Positions 26,072-34,636 of a DNA stretch of 64,000 bases are shown here, one piece after another. The stretch comes from Maribacter aquivivus (GTDB taxonomy: Bacteria > Bacteroidota > Bacteroidia > Flavobacteriales > Flavobacteriaceae), in assembly GCF_900142175.1 (NCBI RefSeq), contig NZ_FQZX01000001.1, forward strand, positions 434,001 through 498,000. The letters run 5' to 3'. Position numbers and translations under genes: made by a program. Below the pieces are notes generated by a model, which was not told the origin of the DNA, ran no database searches, and worked only from the letters and a program-made list of their open reading frames with translations. Position 1 is the first letter of the stretch. Each line of letters starts with the position of its first letter.

Positions 26072-26455
26072 CTAGCGCGTAAAAACAAAGGTCACCTCAT
26101 CATCGGCAATATCAGGATTGTCCTCATAGGTAAGTGTAAGTTGCTCACCTCTTGTTTCGAAAAAGTACACAGATCCGTCAGAAAAATTGATTCTATTGGC
26201 TTGTCCGCCATAAAAATGCTCTCCATTTTCTCTAAAAAAAGCATATTCACTTTCATTGGTAACGGTAACCATACTCCTACTTGAATCAAAATTAATTGTG
26301 GTCAAAGAAAAATCTACATCCTCCTCAAAACCACAATAACATACAACATTAGAAAGTACCCAATCTCCTTCTAAAGCCAGATCATCTATTACGCGATCAT
26401 CATCACTACAAGAAATAAATAACAAGAACAATACCGCTACAAGTTTCAACTTCAT
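26072..26455 (-). CDS. small lipocalin-like lipoprotein
   Basis: A 127-residue lipoprotein. The signal peptide ends LFISC and is followed by SDDDR. The mature domain opens LEGDWVLSNVVCYCG, the W-hydrophobic pattern of lipocalin-like proteins, and continues as short beta strands. The CYC pair could form a disulfide or bind a ligand. It lies 25 bases downstream of tyrS on the same strand and may be co-transcribed. Confidence 0.68.
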   Translation of the reverse strand: MKLKLVAVLFLLFISCSDDDRVIDDLALEGDWVLSNVVCYCGFEEDVDFSLTTINFDSSRSMVTVTNESEYAFFRENGEHFYGGQANRINFSDGSVYFFETRGEQLTLTYEDNPDIADDEVTFVFTR

Positions 26456-26480
26456 AAAATACAGTCTAAAAAAGATTTAT

Positions 26481-27773
26481 CTAATTAAATACCAATACAA
26501 AGTAGTTCTTCTTACCTCTCTGTAGTAATACGAACTTATCATTGATTAAATCATCAGCAGTAATCAAAAACTCTTCTTTTACTTTCTCTTTATTTACTGA
26601 AATTGAATTTTGCTTCAACTCTCTTCTTGCCTCCCCATTAGAGCCCAAAAAGTTAGTTTTAGCTGCCAATGCCCCGATCATATCTAGACCGTCTGTCAAC
26701 TCTGATTTTGAAAGTTCAGCTTGTGGTACGCCATCAAATATCTCTAAGAATGTTTTTTCATTCAGTACTTTTAAATCAGACGCTGTAGACTTACCAAACA
26801 GTATTTGACTTGCACGTTCTGCATTATCTAAATCATCTTTAGAGTGTACCATAACGGTAATTTCGTCGGCCAATCTCTTTTGCAGTAATCTTAAATGCGG
26901 TGCTTCTGCATGTTCTTTTATTAAATCTTCAATTTCTTGTTGCCCTAAGAAAGTAAAAATCTTAATGTATTTATTCGCATCATCATCTGACGTGTTCAAC
27001 CAATACTGATAAAATTTATATGGTGATGTTCTTTCTGCATCTAACCAAACATTACCTCCTTCGGTCTTACCAAATTTAGTGCCATCTGCCTTTGTTATTA
27101 ACGGGCACGTAAGTGCATACCCTTTACCACCGGCTATTCTTCTAATTAATTCTGTACCCGTGGTAATATTACCCCACTGATCACTACCACCCATTTGAAG
27201 ACTACAATTATGATCTCTATATAAGTGTAGAAAATCATACCCTTGAACCAATTGGTAGGTGAATTCAGTAAATGACATACCTTCTTTAGCTTCTGATGAA
27301 AGGCGCTTTTTTACTGAGTCTTTAGACATCATGTAGTTTACCGTAATATGCTTACCTACGTCTCTTATGAATTCTAGGAAAGAGAAGTCTTTCATCCAGT
27401 CATAATTATTGACCAAAACAGCAGCATTTTCTTCATCTCCAGAAAAATCTAAAAAACGAGATAATTGCTCTTTTAAAGCGTTTTGATTATGACGAAGTGT
27501 TTTTTCATCAAGTAAATTACGTTCTGCAGATTTACCAGAAGGATCACCGATCATGCCCGTGGCACCACCTATTAAAGCATATGGTTTGTGCCCTGCCAAT
27601 TGAAAATGGCGAAGCATCATTACCCCTACCAAGTGACCTATATGTAAAGAATCTGCCGTTGGATCTATACCCACATACGCAGACTGCATACTTTCTAATA
27701 AATGTTCTTCTGTTCCTGGCATTGCATCATGCAACATTCCGCGCCATTGTAACTCCTTGACAAAATTTGTCAT
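26481..27773 (-). CDS. tyrS: tyrosyl-tRNA synthetase
   Basis: A 430-residue class I aminoacyl-tRNA synthetase that charges tRNA-Tyr. The HIGH-type motif is SLHIGHLVG (near residue 42) and the KMSKS-type motif is KFGKT (near 232). [11 protein letters not shown] is the typical tyrosine-site region, and a C-terminal S4 domain carries ISVNKEKV. The length is normal for TyrRS. A TATATTTG -7 element lies at 27799-27806. Confidence 0.96.
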   Translation of the reverse strand: MTNFVKELQWRGMLHDAMPGTEEHLLESMQSAYVGIDPTADSLHIGHLVGVMMLRHFQLAGHKPYALIGGATGMIGDPSGKSAERNLLDEKTLRHNQNALKEQLSRFLDFSGDEENAAVLVNNYDWMKDFSFLEFIRDVGKHITVNYMMSKDSVKKRLSSEAKEGMSFTEFTYQLVQGYDFLHLYRDHNCSLQMGGSDQWGNITTGTELIRRIAGGKGYALTCPLITKADGTKFGKTEGGNVWLDAERTSPYKFYQYWLNTSDDDANKYIKIFTFLGQQEIEDLIKEHAEAPHLRLLQKRLADEITVMVHSKDDLDNAERASQILFGKSTASDLKVLNEKTFLEIFDGVPQAELSKSELTDGLDMIGALAAKTNFLGSNGEARRELKQNSISVNKEKVKEEFLITADDLINDKFVLLQRGKKNYFVLVFN

Positions 27774-27798
27774 CTCTTCCTGAATTTTAATTGAATTG

Positions 27799-27806
27799 CA
27801 AATATA
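27799..27806 (-). promoter_or_regulatory. flavobacterial -7 element of tyrS
   Basis: The minus strand reads TATATTTG, 25 bases before the tyrS ATG. No exact TTG -33 was found at standard distance. Confidence 0.4.
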
Positions 27807-27865
27807 AATGGAATTCTTGCCAGTACACAGTAGATTAAAGCATGAATTTATCCGCCTGTATTCCC

Positions 27866-27873
27866 TAAATTTG
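27866..27873 (+). promoter_or_regulatory. flavobacterial -7 element of the epimerase gene
   Basis: TAAATTTG matches TAnnTTTG and ends only four bases before the ATG at 27878, so the transcript should have almost no leader. Confidence 0.4.
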
Positions 27874-27877
27874 AATT

Positions 27878-28885
27878 ATGGTATTAGTTACAGGAGGCAC
27901 AGGGTTGGTGGGGTCGCATTTGCTACTGAAATTAACGATGAACAATACAAAGGTTCGAGCTTTGTATAGAACTGAAGATAAGCTTACTCAAGTAAAAAAA
28001 ATCTTCTCTTACTATACTGATGACCCTGCTTCTTTATTCGCTAAAATCGATTGGGTACAAGCTGACATTTTAGATATACCTTCTTTAGAAAATGCTTTTG
28101 AAAGCATCACCTATGTGTACCACTGTGCCGCTTATATTTCTTTTAATCCGTCAGATTTTAAAAAACTAGAGCGTATAAATAGAGAAGGCACCGCTAATAT
28201 TGTAAATATCTGTATTGCTAATGGCATCAAAAAACTATGTCATGTAAGCACCATTGGTACTATCGGTAGAACAATCACAGATGAACACGCTGACGAAGAA
28301 ACGGAGTGGACCAGACAACACGCTAACCCATACGCTATTACAAAACACCTTGCAGAAATGGAAGTTTGGCGTGGTGCCCAAGAAAATCTTGAAGTCGTAA
28401 TTGTAAATCCAGGAGTGATTCTTGGCCCAGGGTTTTGGAATAGTGGTAGTGGGTCTTTCTTTAAAACTGCTTCTAAAGGATATAATTATTATCCACCAGG
28501 CGGATCAGGATTTGTTACCGTAAACGACGTTACCAATATTATGATCGCACTTATGAATTCTGATATTTATAATGAACGATTTATTCTCGTAGCAGAAAAC
28601 TTGACGTACCAACAGATTTTGAAGAAAATTGCATTATCGATGGATAAAAAGCAACCTTCTACATCATTAAAATTTTGGCAATTAAACCTCGGGAGGTTTG
28701 CAGATAGACTTAGAAACCTAATAACCGGAAGCCCAAGAACGATAACTAAAAGTACTATCTACGGTCTAAAAAACCCTACTACATTCAATAACGAGAAGGT
28801 AAAAAAAGCCTTGAATATGGAATTCGAGGATTTAGATGAACAAGTAAAATTTTCTTCGAAGCTATTTATTTCTGAACACTCTTAG
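27878..28885 (+). CDS. NAD-dependent epimerase/dehydratase family protein
   Basis: A 335-residue extended short-chain dehydrogenase. The Rossmann motif TGGTGLVGSHLL begins at residue 5, and the catalytic pair is YAITKH (Tyr and Lys) with STIGTIG upstream. Related proteins reduce or epimerise nucleotide sugars, flavonoid-like or sterol-like substrates; the actual substrate is not evident. The start is fixed by the Rossmann strand beginning at residue 2. Its last 20 bases overlap the end of the convergent DUF4296 gene. Confidence 0.85.
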   Translation: MVLVTGGTGLVGSHLLLKLTMNNTKVRALYRTEDKLTQVKKIFSYYTDDPASLFAKIDWVQADILDIPSLENAFESITYVYHCAAYISFNPSDFKKLERINREGTANIVNICIANGIKKLCHVSTIGTIGRTITDEHADEETEWTRQHANPYAITKHLAEMEVWRGAQENLEVVIVNPGVILGPGFWNSGSGSFFKTASKGYNYYPPGGSGFVTVNDVTNIMIALMNSDIYNERFILVAENLTYQQILKKIALSMDKKQPSTSLKFWQLNLGRFADRLRNLITGSPRTITKSTIYGLKNPTTFNNEKVKKALNMEFEDLDEQVKFSSKLFISEHS

Positions 28886-29300
28886 ACGACAGCGAGTCTT
28901 TCGCCTTAATATCAATGTTCTTTTTAGACTTCTCCACAAGACTTAAACTATCTCTAATTTTTTTCTCAGCTTCCAATTTTAAACGTTGATCTTCTAGATC
29001 AGACTCCACCTTCTTATACATATTTTCGTATCGTAAAGGTTTTGAAGCATAATACCTGTCGCTATCTACAAACTGGGCGCTATCAATTTCAAACTTCTTA
29101 AATATGAAAGATGTTGGTTCTACACCATTTTCACGTAATTTAGAAAGATTTGTCGCTTTTGCAGCATTGACTATAGCCATTTCTTTAATAACCGCAACCA
29201 TCTTATCTTCTGGTATTAAATTATCTGGCTTTTCTACTAATTCTTCTGCACAAGAAGAAAGCATTAACATTGCTACCATTAAAAGTAATAAGTGCTTCAT
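28866..29300 (-). CDS. DUF4296 lipoprotein
   Basis: A 144-residue lipoprotein with a signal peptide ending LSSC. The mature part opens PDNLIPEDKMVAVIKEMAIVNAAK, the conserved start of the DUF4296 family in Bacteroidota, and continues as charged helices to a Lys/Ser-rich tail. It overlaps the dihydroorotase gene by four bases (ATGA), so it is translationally coupled to it. The family's function is unknown. Confidence 0.85.
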   Translation of the reverse strand: MKHLLLLMVAMLMLSSCAEELVEKPDNLIPEDKMVAVIKEMAIVNAAKATNLSKLRENGVEPTSFIFKKFEIDSAQFVDSDRYYASKPLRYENMYKKVESDLEDQRLKLEAEKKIRDSLSLVEKSKKNIDIKAKDSLSSKSVQK

Positions 29301-30634
29301 GGTCTATTAAATGTTAGCCTTTTTGCATTTCGTTTCTCAGAAAATTGTCCGTTACTATATCCTAAATGTCCGTTAATGAAAGTGTGCACAATCTTAGATG
29401 AGAATGTGGTATCCTCAAAAGGTGACCATTTACATTTATAAGCAATATTATCTTTTGTAACGGTCCAAGAATCATTTAAATCTGCTACTACCAAATCTGC
29501 ATAATAGCCTTCACGTATATACCCACGCTTTTCTATCTGAAATAATATCGCTGGGTTATGGCACATTTTCTGTACCATTTTTTCTAGTGTAATTTTTCCC
29601 TCTTTTACCTTCTCTAACATGGCATTTAATGCATGTTGCACTAATGGACCGCCAGAAGGTGCTTTAGTATACACATTGTCTTTTTCTTCTAATAAATGAG
29701 GCGCATGATCTGTAGCAATAACATCTATTCTGTCATCTAAAAGAGCATCCCACAACATATCTCTATCCTTGGCTGTTTTCACTGCAGGGTTCCATTTGAT
29801 CAACGTTCCTTTCTTTGCATAATCGGCATCAGAAAACCAAAGGTGATGTATACATACTTCTGCAGTAATTTTCTTTTGCTCTAACGGAATATCATTTCGG
29901 AATAAATCTGTTTCTTTTCCGGTGGATAAATGAAAAACATGTAACCTGGCACCTGTCTTCTTAGCTAAAGCAATTGCCCTTGATGAAGAAAGATAACAAG
30001 CTTCTTCACTTCTAATAATAGGATGCATAGCAATAGGAATATCATCGCCGTACTCTGCCTTATACTTCTCCATGTTTTTACGAATGGTCGTTTCGTCTTC
30101 GCAGTGTGCAGAGATCACCATTTCGGTATTACTGAATATACTTTCAATAACCTTTTCATCATCAACCAACATATTACCTGTAGATGATCCTAAAAACAAT
30201 TTAATACCTGAACAGGCATTTTTATCAAGTTTCTTTAATTCTTCAAGATTATCATTGGTACCACCAAATAGAAAAGAATAATTGGCAAATGCAGAATTCG
30301 CTGCAGTTGCAAACTTTTCTTCTAACTTTTCTATTGTGGTCGTTTGCGGTGTTGTATTGGGCTGCTCCATAAAAGTGGTAATACCACCTGCAAGTGCTGC
30401 TCTACTCTCAGTTGCTATAGTTCCTTTATGGGTAAGACCAGGCTCTCTAAAATGAACTTGATCATCTATAACTCCAGGTAAAATGTGCTTACCCGTAACG
30501 TCTATAACCTCAGCATCTGCATCAGATATGTCTTTTCCGATTTTCGCGATAATGTCATCAACAATTAGAATATCACTTTCTTGTGCTACTCCCTCATTAA
30601 CTATTATTCCGTTTTTCAATAAAATTTTACCCAT
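29297..30634 (-). CDS. pyrC: dihydroorotase
   Basis: A 445-residue amidohydrolase of the class I dihydroorotase type, which closes carbamoyl-aspartate to dihydroorotate in pyrimidine synthesis. The conserved region reads GVIDDQVHFREPG: the first histidine of the metal-binding HxH is Q59, while H61 remains. As I recall, this form is usual in Bacteroidota. ATDHAPHL near residue 300 is the C-terminal metal motif. It lies two bases after the glycosyltransferase gene and overlaps the DUF4296 gene, forming a three-gene operon. Confidence 0.88.
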   Translation of the reverse strand: MGKILLKNGIIVNEGVAQESDILIVDDIIAKIGKDISDADAEVIDVTGKHILPGVIDDQVHFREPGLTHKGTIATESRAALAGGITTFMEQPNTTPQTTTIEKLEEKFATAANSAFANYSFLFGGTNDNLEELKKLDKNACSGIKLFLGSSTGNMLVDDEKVIESIFSNTEMVISAHCEDETTIRKNMEKYKAEYGDDIPIAMHPIIRSEEACYLSSSRAIALAKKTGARLHVFHLSTGKETDLFRNDIPLEQKKITAEVCIHHLWFSDADYAKKGTLIKWNPAVKTAKDRDMLWDALLDDRIDVIATDHAPHLLEEKDNVYTKAPSGGPLVQHALNAMLEKVKEGKITLEKMVQKMCHNPAILFQIEKRGYIREGYYADLVVADLNDSWTVTKDNIAYKCKWSPFEDTTFSSKIVHTFINGHLGYSNGQFSEKRNAKRLTFNRP

Positions 30635-30636
30635 AA

Positions 30637-31365
30637 CTAAAACTTATTTTTCAAAAATAGACTTCTCATTTTCATTACAAACACCCCCCAAATAGCTTCG
30701 CTTATGATTGAAGAACTCATTTTTGATTTCCCTAATACACGGTCTCTAAAAATAATAGAAACTTCTTCTATTTTAAAGTGCTTTAAATATGCCCTAAACT
30801 TCATTTCTATTTGAAATGCATAACCTACAAAACGAACCGAATCTAAATCTATAGCCTCTAATACTTTTCTTTTATAACATACAAAACCAGCGGTAGGATC
30901 ATCTACACGCATACCGGTAATCAGCTTTACATATATTGAAGCACCATATGACAACAAAACTCTGTGTAATGGCCAATTGACTACGTTTACCCCTTTTTTA
31001 TATCTAGAACCTACTGCCAAATCAGCACCGTTCTCACAGGCTTTTAGCAATCTCAATAGATCTGATGGTGTATGCGAAAAATCGGCATCCATTTCAAATA
31101 TATAGTCGTAACCCTTCGCTATTGCCCATTTAAAACCGTGAATGTATGCGGTGCCTAAACCTGATTTCTCTAGTCTAGTTTCTAAAAACAATTTGCCCTT
31201 AAACTCTTCTTGAAGTCCGCGAACACAATCTCCTGTTTTGTCTGGAGAATTATCATCTACTATGAGTACATGAAATTCTTTCTGCAAATCAAATACCGCA
31301 CGAATTATAGCCTCTACATTCTCGATTTCGTTATACGTAGGTATGATTACGATACTACTAGACAT
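30637..31365 (-). CDS. polyprenol-phosphate glycosyltransferase (GT2, DPM1-like)
   Basis: A 242-residue GT2 enzyme resembling dolichol/polyprenol-phosphate mannosyltransferases. The N-terminal IIPTYNEIENVEAIIRAV, the DDNSPDKTGD motif and the metal-binding EMDADFSHTP are diagnostic. No membrane domain follows, as in the soluble DPM1 class. It should load a sugar on a lipid carrier, which a GT39-type enzyme such as the one at 31495 (divergent neighbour) could use. First gene of the pyrC operon. Confidence 0.87.
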   Translation of the reverse strand: MSSSIVIIPTYNEIENVEAIIRAVFDLQKEFHVLIVDDNSPDKTGDCVRGLQEEFKGKLFLETRLEKSGLGTAYIHGFKWAIAKGYDYIFEMDADFSHTPSDLLRLLKACENGADLAVGSRYKKGVNVVNWPLHRVLLSYGASIYVKLITGMRVDDPTAGFVCYKRKVLEAIDLDSVRFVGYAFQIEMKFRAYLKHFKIEEVSIIFRDRVLGKSKMSSSIISEAIWGVFVMKMRSLFLKNKF

Positions 31366-31387
31366 ATATTATTTATAGGTGTTTCGA

Positions 31388-31395
31388 CAAAAGTA
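31388..31395 (-). promoter_or_regulatory. flavobacterial -7 element of the glycosyltransferase operon
   Basis: The minus strand reads TACTTTTG 22 bases before the ATG at 31365. A TTG on the same strand is 27 bases further up, longer than the standard spacing. Confidence 0.4.
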
Positions 31396-31464
31396 AGGTT
31401 TTAAAAGTCTTATTAAAATGGACAACAATACCTTTATGAAATTTTTACACTAGGTAGCTAACCT

Positions 31465-31480
31465 TAAATTTGTAATTTTG
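31465..31480 (+). promoter_or_regulatory. two adjacent flavobacterial -7 elements
   Basis: TAAATTTG (31465-31472) and TAATTTTG (31473-31480) follow each other directly, 14 to 22 bases before the ATG of the GT39-type gene. Only one may be used. No TTG was seen at the right distance. Confidence 0.35.
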
Positions 31481-31494
31481 CCATTTAGTAACCT

Positions 31495-33174
31495 ATGCAA
31501 ATGTTGACTAAAATTCCGAAGCAGTTTTACTTTTTTTTAGCTGCGATATTCATTCTTAACCTTATACAATCTAGTTTTACGCAACTCATTTTTGATGAAG
31601 CTTATTACTGGTATTACAGTCAGAATATGGCTTGGGGTTACTTTGACCACCCTCCAATGGTGGCACTGTTAGTAAAAATCAGCAGCTTCTTTTTTAATGA
31701 CGAACTTGGTGTTCGTTTCATGAGCTGCGTGCTATCTGCCATCAATATTATTCTTCTTTGGTTGATGATAGACAACCCAAAAAAGAACGATTACATCAAA
31801 CATTTCTTTGTACTGGTTTTTTCGATGACACTGCTAAATGCTTATGGCTTTTTTACATTACCAGATACACCGTTATTATTTTTTACGAGTTGCTTTTTAT
31901 TGACATATAAGCATTTTATCAAAAAACCAACCGCAGCTTTAGCTATAGTGATGGGTATATTTATGGCTGCTTTAATGTACAGTAAGTACCATGCCGTACT
32001 GGTCATATTCTTTGTACTACTTTCTAACCTTAAACTTACTACCAACAAATATGCTTGGCTAGCCGTAGCTGTTGCTTTGTTTTGCTATGCCCCTCATTTT
32101 TATTGGTTATACGAAAATGACTTTGTATCTATAAAATATCATTTATATGAGCGCCCCAACGGTGCATATAGTTTTGAAAAATATACGCTAGGTTTCATTG
32201 TAAATTTGGTTGCCATATTCGGTTTAACCTTTCCGTTTATTTATAAGGCGCTGTTTAAAACTAAAGGAAATGACCTGTTCAATAAGGCTCTTATCTATCT
32301 TACTTACGGTGTACTTATTTTCTTTTTTGTCTCTAGTTTCAACAGAAGGGTTCAAACACAATGGATTATTATTGTTTGCATACCATTGGTGATTATCGCA
32401 TTTAACTACATGCTACAAAACAAGCAAGCCTTAAACTGGATTTTCAGATTAGGACTCATCAATACTGTTCTAATTATTTATTTAAGAATGGGACTTGCCT
32501 ACCAACCTTTACTTTTTAATTTCTATTACGAAAGTCATGGCAATAAAGAATGGGCAGAGGCTATTGAAGATGAAGTTGGCAACATACCTGTGGTATTTGA
32601 AAACTCGTACAGAAATGCACCTATGTACTCTTTTTACACCAATGCCACACCGACCTTTTCTTTGAACAACTTCATGTATCGAAAAAATCAATATTCTATA
32701 AACGACTCTGAAGAACAAGTACGAGGTAAAGATGTCGCATACGTCTCTAAATATTTAAACAACCCTACATTCACTTATACAAGAGAAGACGGTGGTTTGT
32801 ACAAGGGCAAATACATTGCTAACTTTCAATCTTACCGAAAACTAGATTGTATTGTTGAAGACACTCCGGTTGCTTTGAACACTGAAGAAAACATTGACCT
32901 TAAAATCTACAATCCATATCAAGAAGATATAGACCTTAAAAGACTGAAATTTGCAGTAACGTATATGGACGACTATAAAAGCCCTGTAGAGACACTGCAA
33001 ATGGCGCCAGAATCTATCCAAACCGGTATCACATTCTTAAAACAACAAGACACTACTAATTTTATATTTCAACTACCTAAAACACAAAAGGAAAACATTG
33101 GTTACTTTAGAGTAGTTATTTCTGAGAACGATCTTTTATATGGTCTAAATGGAAAAGCAATTCCTGTTAAATAA
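31495..33174 (+). CDS. GT39-type membrane glycosyltransferase (PMT/ArnT-like)
   Basis: A 559-residue integral membrane protein. About ten membrane segments occupy residues 10-350, and the first loop has FDEAYYWYYSQNMAWGYFDHPP, the acidic catalytic-loop pattern of PMT/ArnT enzymes that use polyprenyl-phosphate sugars. A soluble beta-rich C-terminal domain of about 190 residues follows. Likely acceptors are surface glycans or proteins. The stop shares one base with the ATG of the next gene (taATG). Confidence 0.85.
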   Translation: MQMLTKIPKQFYFFLAAIFILNLIQSSFTQLIFDEAYYWYYSQNMAWGYFDHPPMVALLVKISSFFFNDELGVRFMSCVLSAINIILLWLMIDNPKKNDYIKHFFVLVFSMTLLNAYGFFTLPDTPLLFFTSCFLLTYKHFIKKPTAALAIVMGIFMAALMYSKYHAVLVIFFVLLSNLKLTTNKYAWLAVAVALFCYAPHFYWLYENDFVSIKYHLYERPNGAYSFEKYTLGFIVNLVAIFGLTFPFIYKALFKTKGNDLFNKALIYLTYGVLIFFFVSSFNRRVQTQWIIIVCIPLVIIAFNYMLQNKQALNWIFRLGLINTVLIIYLRMGLAYQPLLFNFYYESHGNKEWAEAIEDEVGNIPVVFENSYRNAPMYSFYTNATPTFSLNNFMYRKNQYSINDSEEQVRGKDVAYVSKYLNNPTFTYTREDGGLYKGKYIANFQSYRKLDCIVEDTPVALNTEENIDLKIYNPYQEDIDLKRLKFAVTYMDDYKSPVETLQMAPESIQTGITFLKQQDTTNFIFQLPKTQKENIGYFRVVISENDLLYGLNGKAIPVK

Positions 33175-33827
33175 TGGAGCCTATTGTAAGAACTTTTGAG
33201 CAAACTGATTGGATCACCATAACACTTATGGTTAGCCTATTGTTTCCATTAATTGCAAAAAGCATCTATTATACCCGGTTTTTAAACTTCATTATTCTTC
33301 CTTTCAACAACAAGTACATTACAATGTATACGAAGAAAGAAAAACTGTTTAATTGGTTTCATTTTCAAATGAGCGTGTTCCAAATCATAAATACCACCTT
33401 ATTTATTTTTTTTATTTGGCGTTCATATTTAAACCCTACCGAAGCAAAAAACCCCTATATTTTTCCTTTACTTCTTGCAGGTGTTTTCTTATTTATAACT
33501 GCGAAAACAATGGCGCAACTATTCAACGGATTCATATTTAATTCTTACAGCACCTTTAATGAGTTGATTTTTAAGAAACTAACTTACCTGAACTATGCAG
33601 GCATTGTTCTTTTCATTGCTAATATATTTTTAGCATATGTTTTTATTGACTCACAAATCGTAATTATTATTGCTCTCATTATGTTTTTCGTTATTAATAT
33701 AATTGGTTGGGTAACAGTCCTCAGGAATTATCAAAAATTCATAAGCACCTATTTTTTCTATTTTATTTTGTACCTTTGCGCACTCGAAATTGCACCCTTA
33801 GTTATTATGGGAAGCTTTCTAAAATAG
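33174..33827 (+). CDS. DUF4271 membrane protein
   Basis: A 217-residue membrane protein with about six hydrophobic helices. Gene order (directly before hemD) and the general pattern match the DUF4271 family, a Bacteroidota membrane family without known function. It overlaps the preceding gene by one base and ends eight bases before hemD, so it is co-transcribed and possibly coupled. Confidence 0.75.
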   Translation: MEPIVRTFEQTDWITITLMVSLLFPLIAKSIYYTRFLNFIILPFNNKYITMYTKKEKLFNWFHFQMSVFQIINTTLFIFFIWRSYLNPTEAKNPYIFPLLLAGVFLFITAKTMAQLFNGFIFNSYSTFNELIFKKLTYLNYAGIVLFIANIFLAYVFIDSQIVIIIALIMFFVINIIGWVTVLRNYQKFISTYFFYFILYLCALEIAPLVIMGSFLK

Positions 33828-33835
33828 TGCAGCAT

Positions 33836-34579
33836 ATGAAAGTAAAAACGATTTTGGTCTCTCAACCTGAGCCGAAAATGGAAAACTCCCCCTATTCCAA
33901 GCTTATTGACAAAGAGAAAGTAAAGGTTGATTTTAGACCGTTCATTCATGTAGAAGGAGTTGACGCAAAAACAGTGCGACAGCAAAAGATAGATTTGAAT
34001 GATTTTACCGCGATTATATTAACAAGCAGAAACGCAGTAGACCACTTCTTTAGAATCGCAGATGAAATGCGCTTTAAAGTACCAGATTCTATGAAATATT
34101 TCTGCCAATCTGAAGCGGTAGCCTATTACCTTCAAAAATACGTCGTCTATAGAAAACGTAAAATTTACGTTGGAAAAAGATTATTTACAGATTTAGTACC
34201 ATTGATCAAGAAATATAAGGATGAAAAATTCTTACTTCCTTCTTCAGATGTACTTAAACAAGATGTACCTGACACCTTAGATTCTTTAAGTATCAATTGG
34301 AAAAGAGCCATTTTTTACAAAACTGTAATTAGCGACCTTTCCGATTTAAGAAATGTATACTATGACATTTTGGTATTCTTTAGTCCGTCTGGCATTGAAT
34401 CCTTATTACAGAATTTTCCAGATTTCGACCAAAAGGAAACTAGAATAGCTGTTTTCGGCAACTCTACTGTAGATGCAGCAACAGGTGCTGGCTTACGTAT
34501 AGACATTAAAGCACCAACGCCTGAGACACCTTCTATGACGATGGCATTGCAGAAATATATTATGAGCGTAAATAAATAA
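33836..34579 (+). CDS. hemD: uroporphyrinogen-III synthase
   Basis: A 247-residue cytosolic enzyme that closes hydroxymethylbilane to uroporphyrinogen III in haem biosynthesis. The fold's markers are visible: LVSQPEP near the start, AIILTSRNAVDHFF (about residues 60-73), and in the second half the serine cluster FFSPSGIESLL and IAVFGNSTVDAATGAGL. The open frame extends 43 codons further upstream but overlaps DUF4271, so I take the ATG at 33836, which places the conserved first strand at the N-terminus. Confidence 0.9.
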   Translation: MKVKTILVSQPEPKMENSPYSKLIDKEKVKVDFRPFIHVEGVDAKTVRQQKIDLNDFTAIILTSRNAVDHFFRIADEMRFKVPDSMKYFCQSEAVAYYLQKYVVYRKRKIYVGKRLFTDLVPLIKKYKDEKFLLPSSDVLKQDVPDTLDSLSINWKRAIFYKTVISDLSDLRNVYYDILVFFSPSGIESLLQNFPDFDQKETRIAVFGNSTVDAATGAGLRIDIKAPTPETPSMTMALQKYIMSVNK

Positions 34580-34601
34580 TACACTCAAATAACTTTATAT
34601 A

Positions 34602-34630
34602 AAAAAAGCCTTGCAATGCAAGGCTTTTTT
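34602..34630. terminator. bidirectional terminator between hemD and pckA
   Basis: aaaaaagccttgc and gcaaggctttttt flank a three-base loop. The A-run on one side and T-run on the other let it work for both convergent genes. Confidence 0.92.
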
Positions 34631-34636
34631 ATTGTC

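Noticed and set aside
33707..33835. 43-codon N-terminal extension of hemD
   Set aside because: It overlaps DUF4271 coding sequence in another frame and precedes the conserved first strand; the ATG at 33836 is sufficient.
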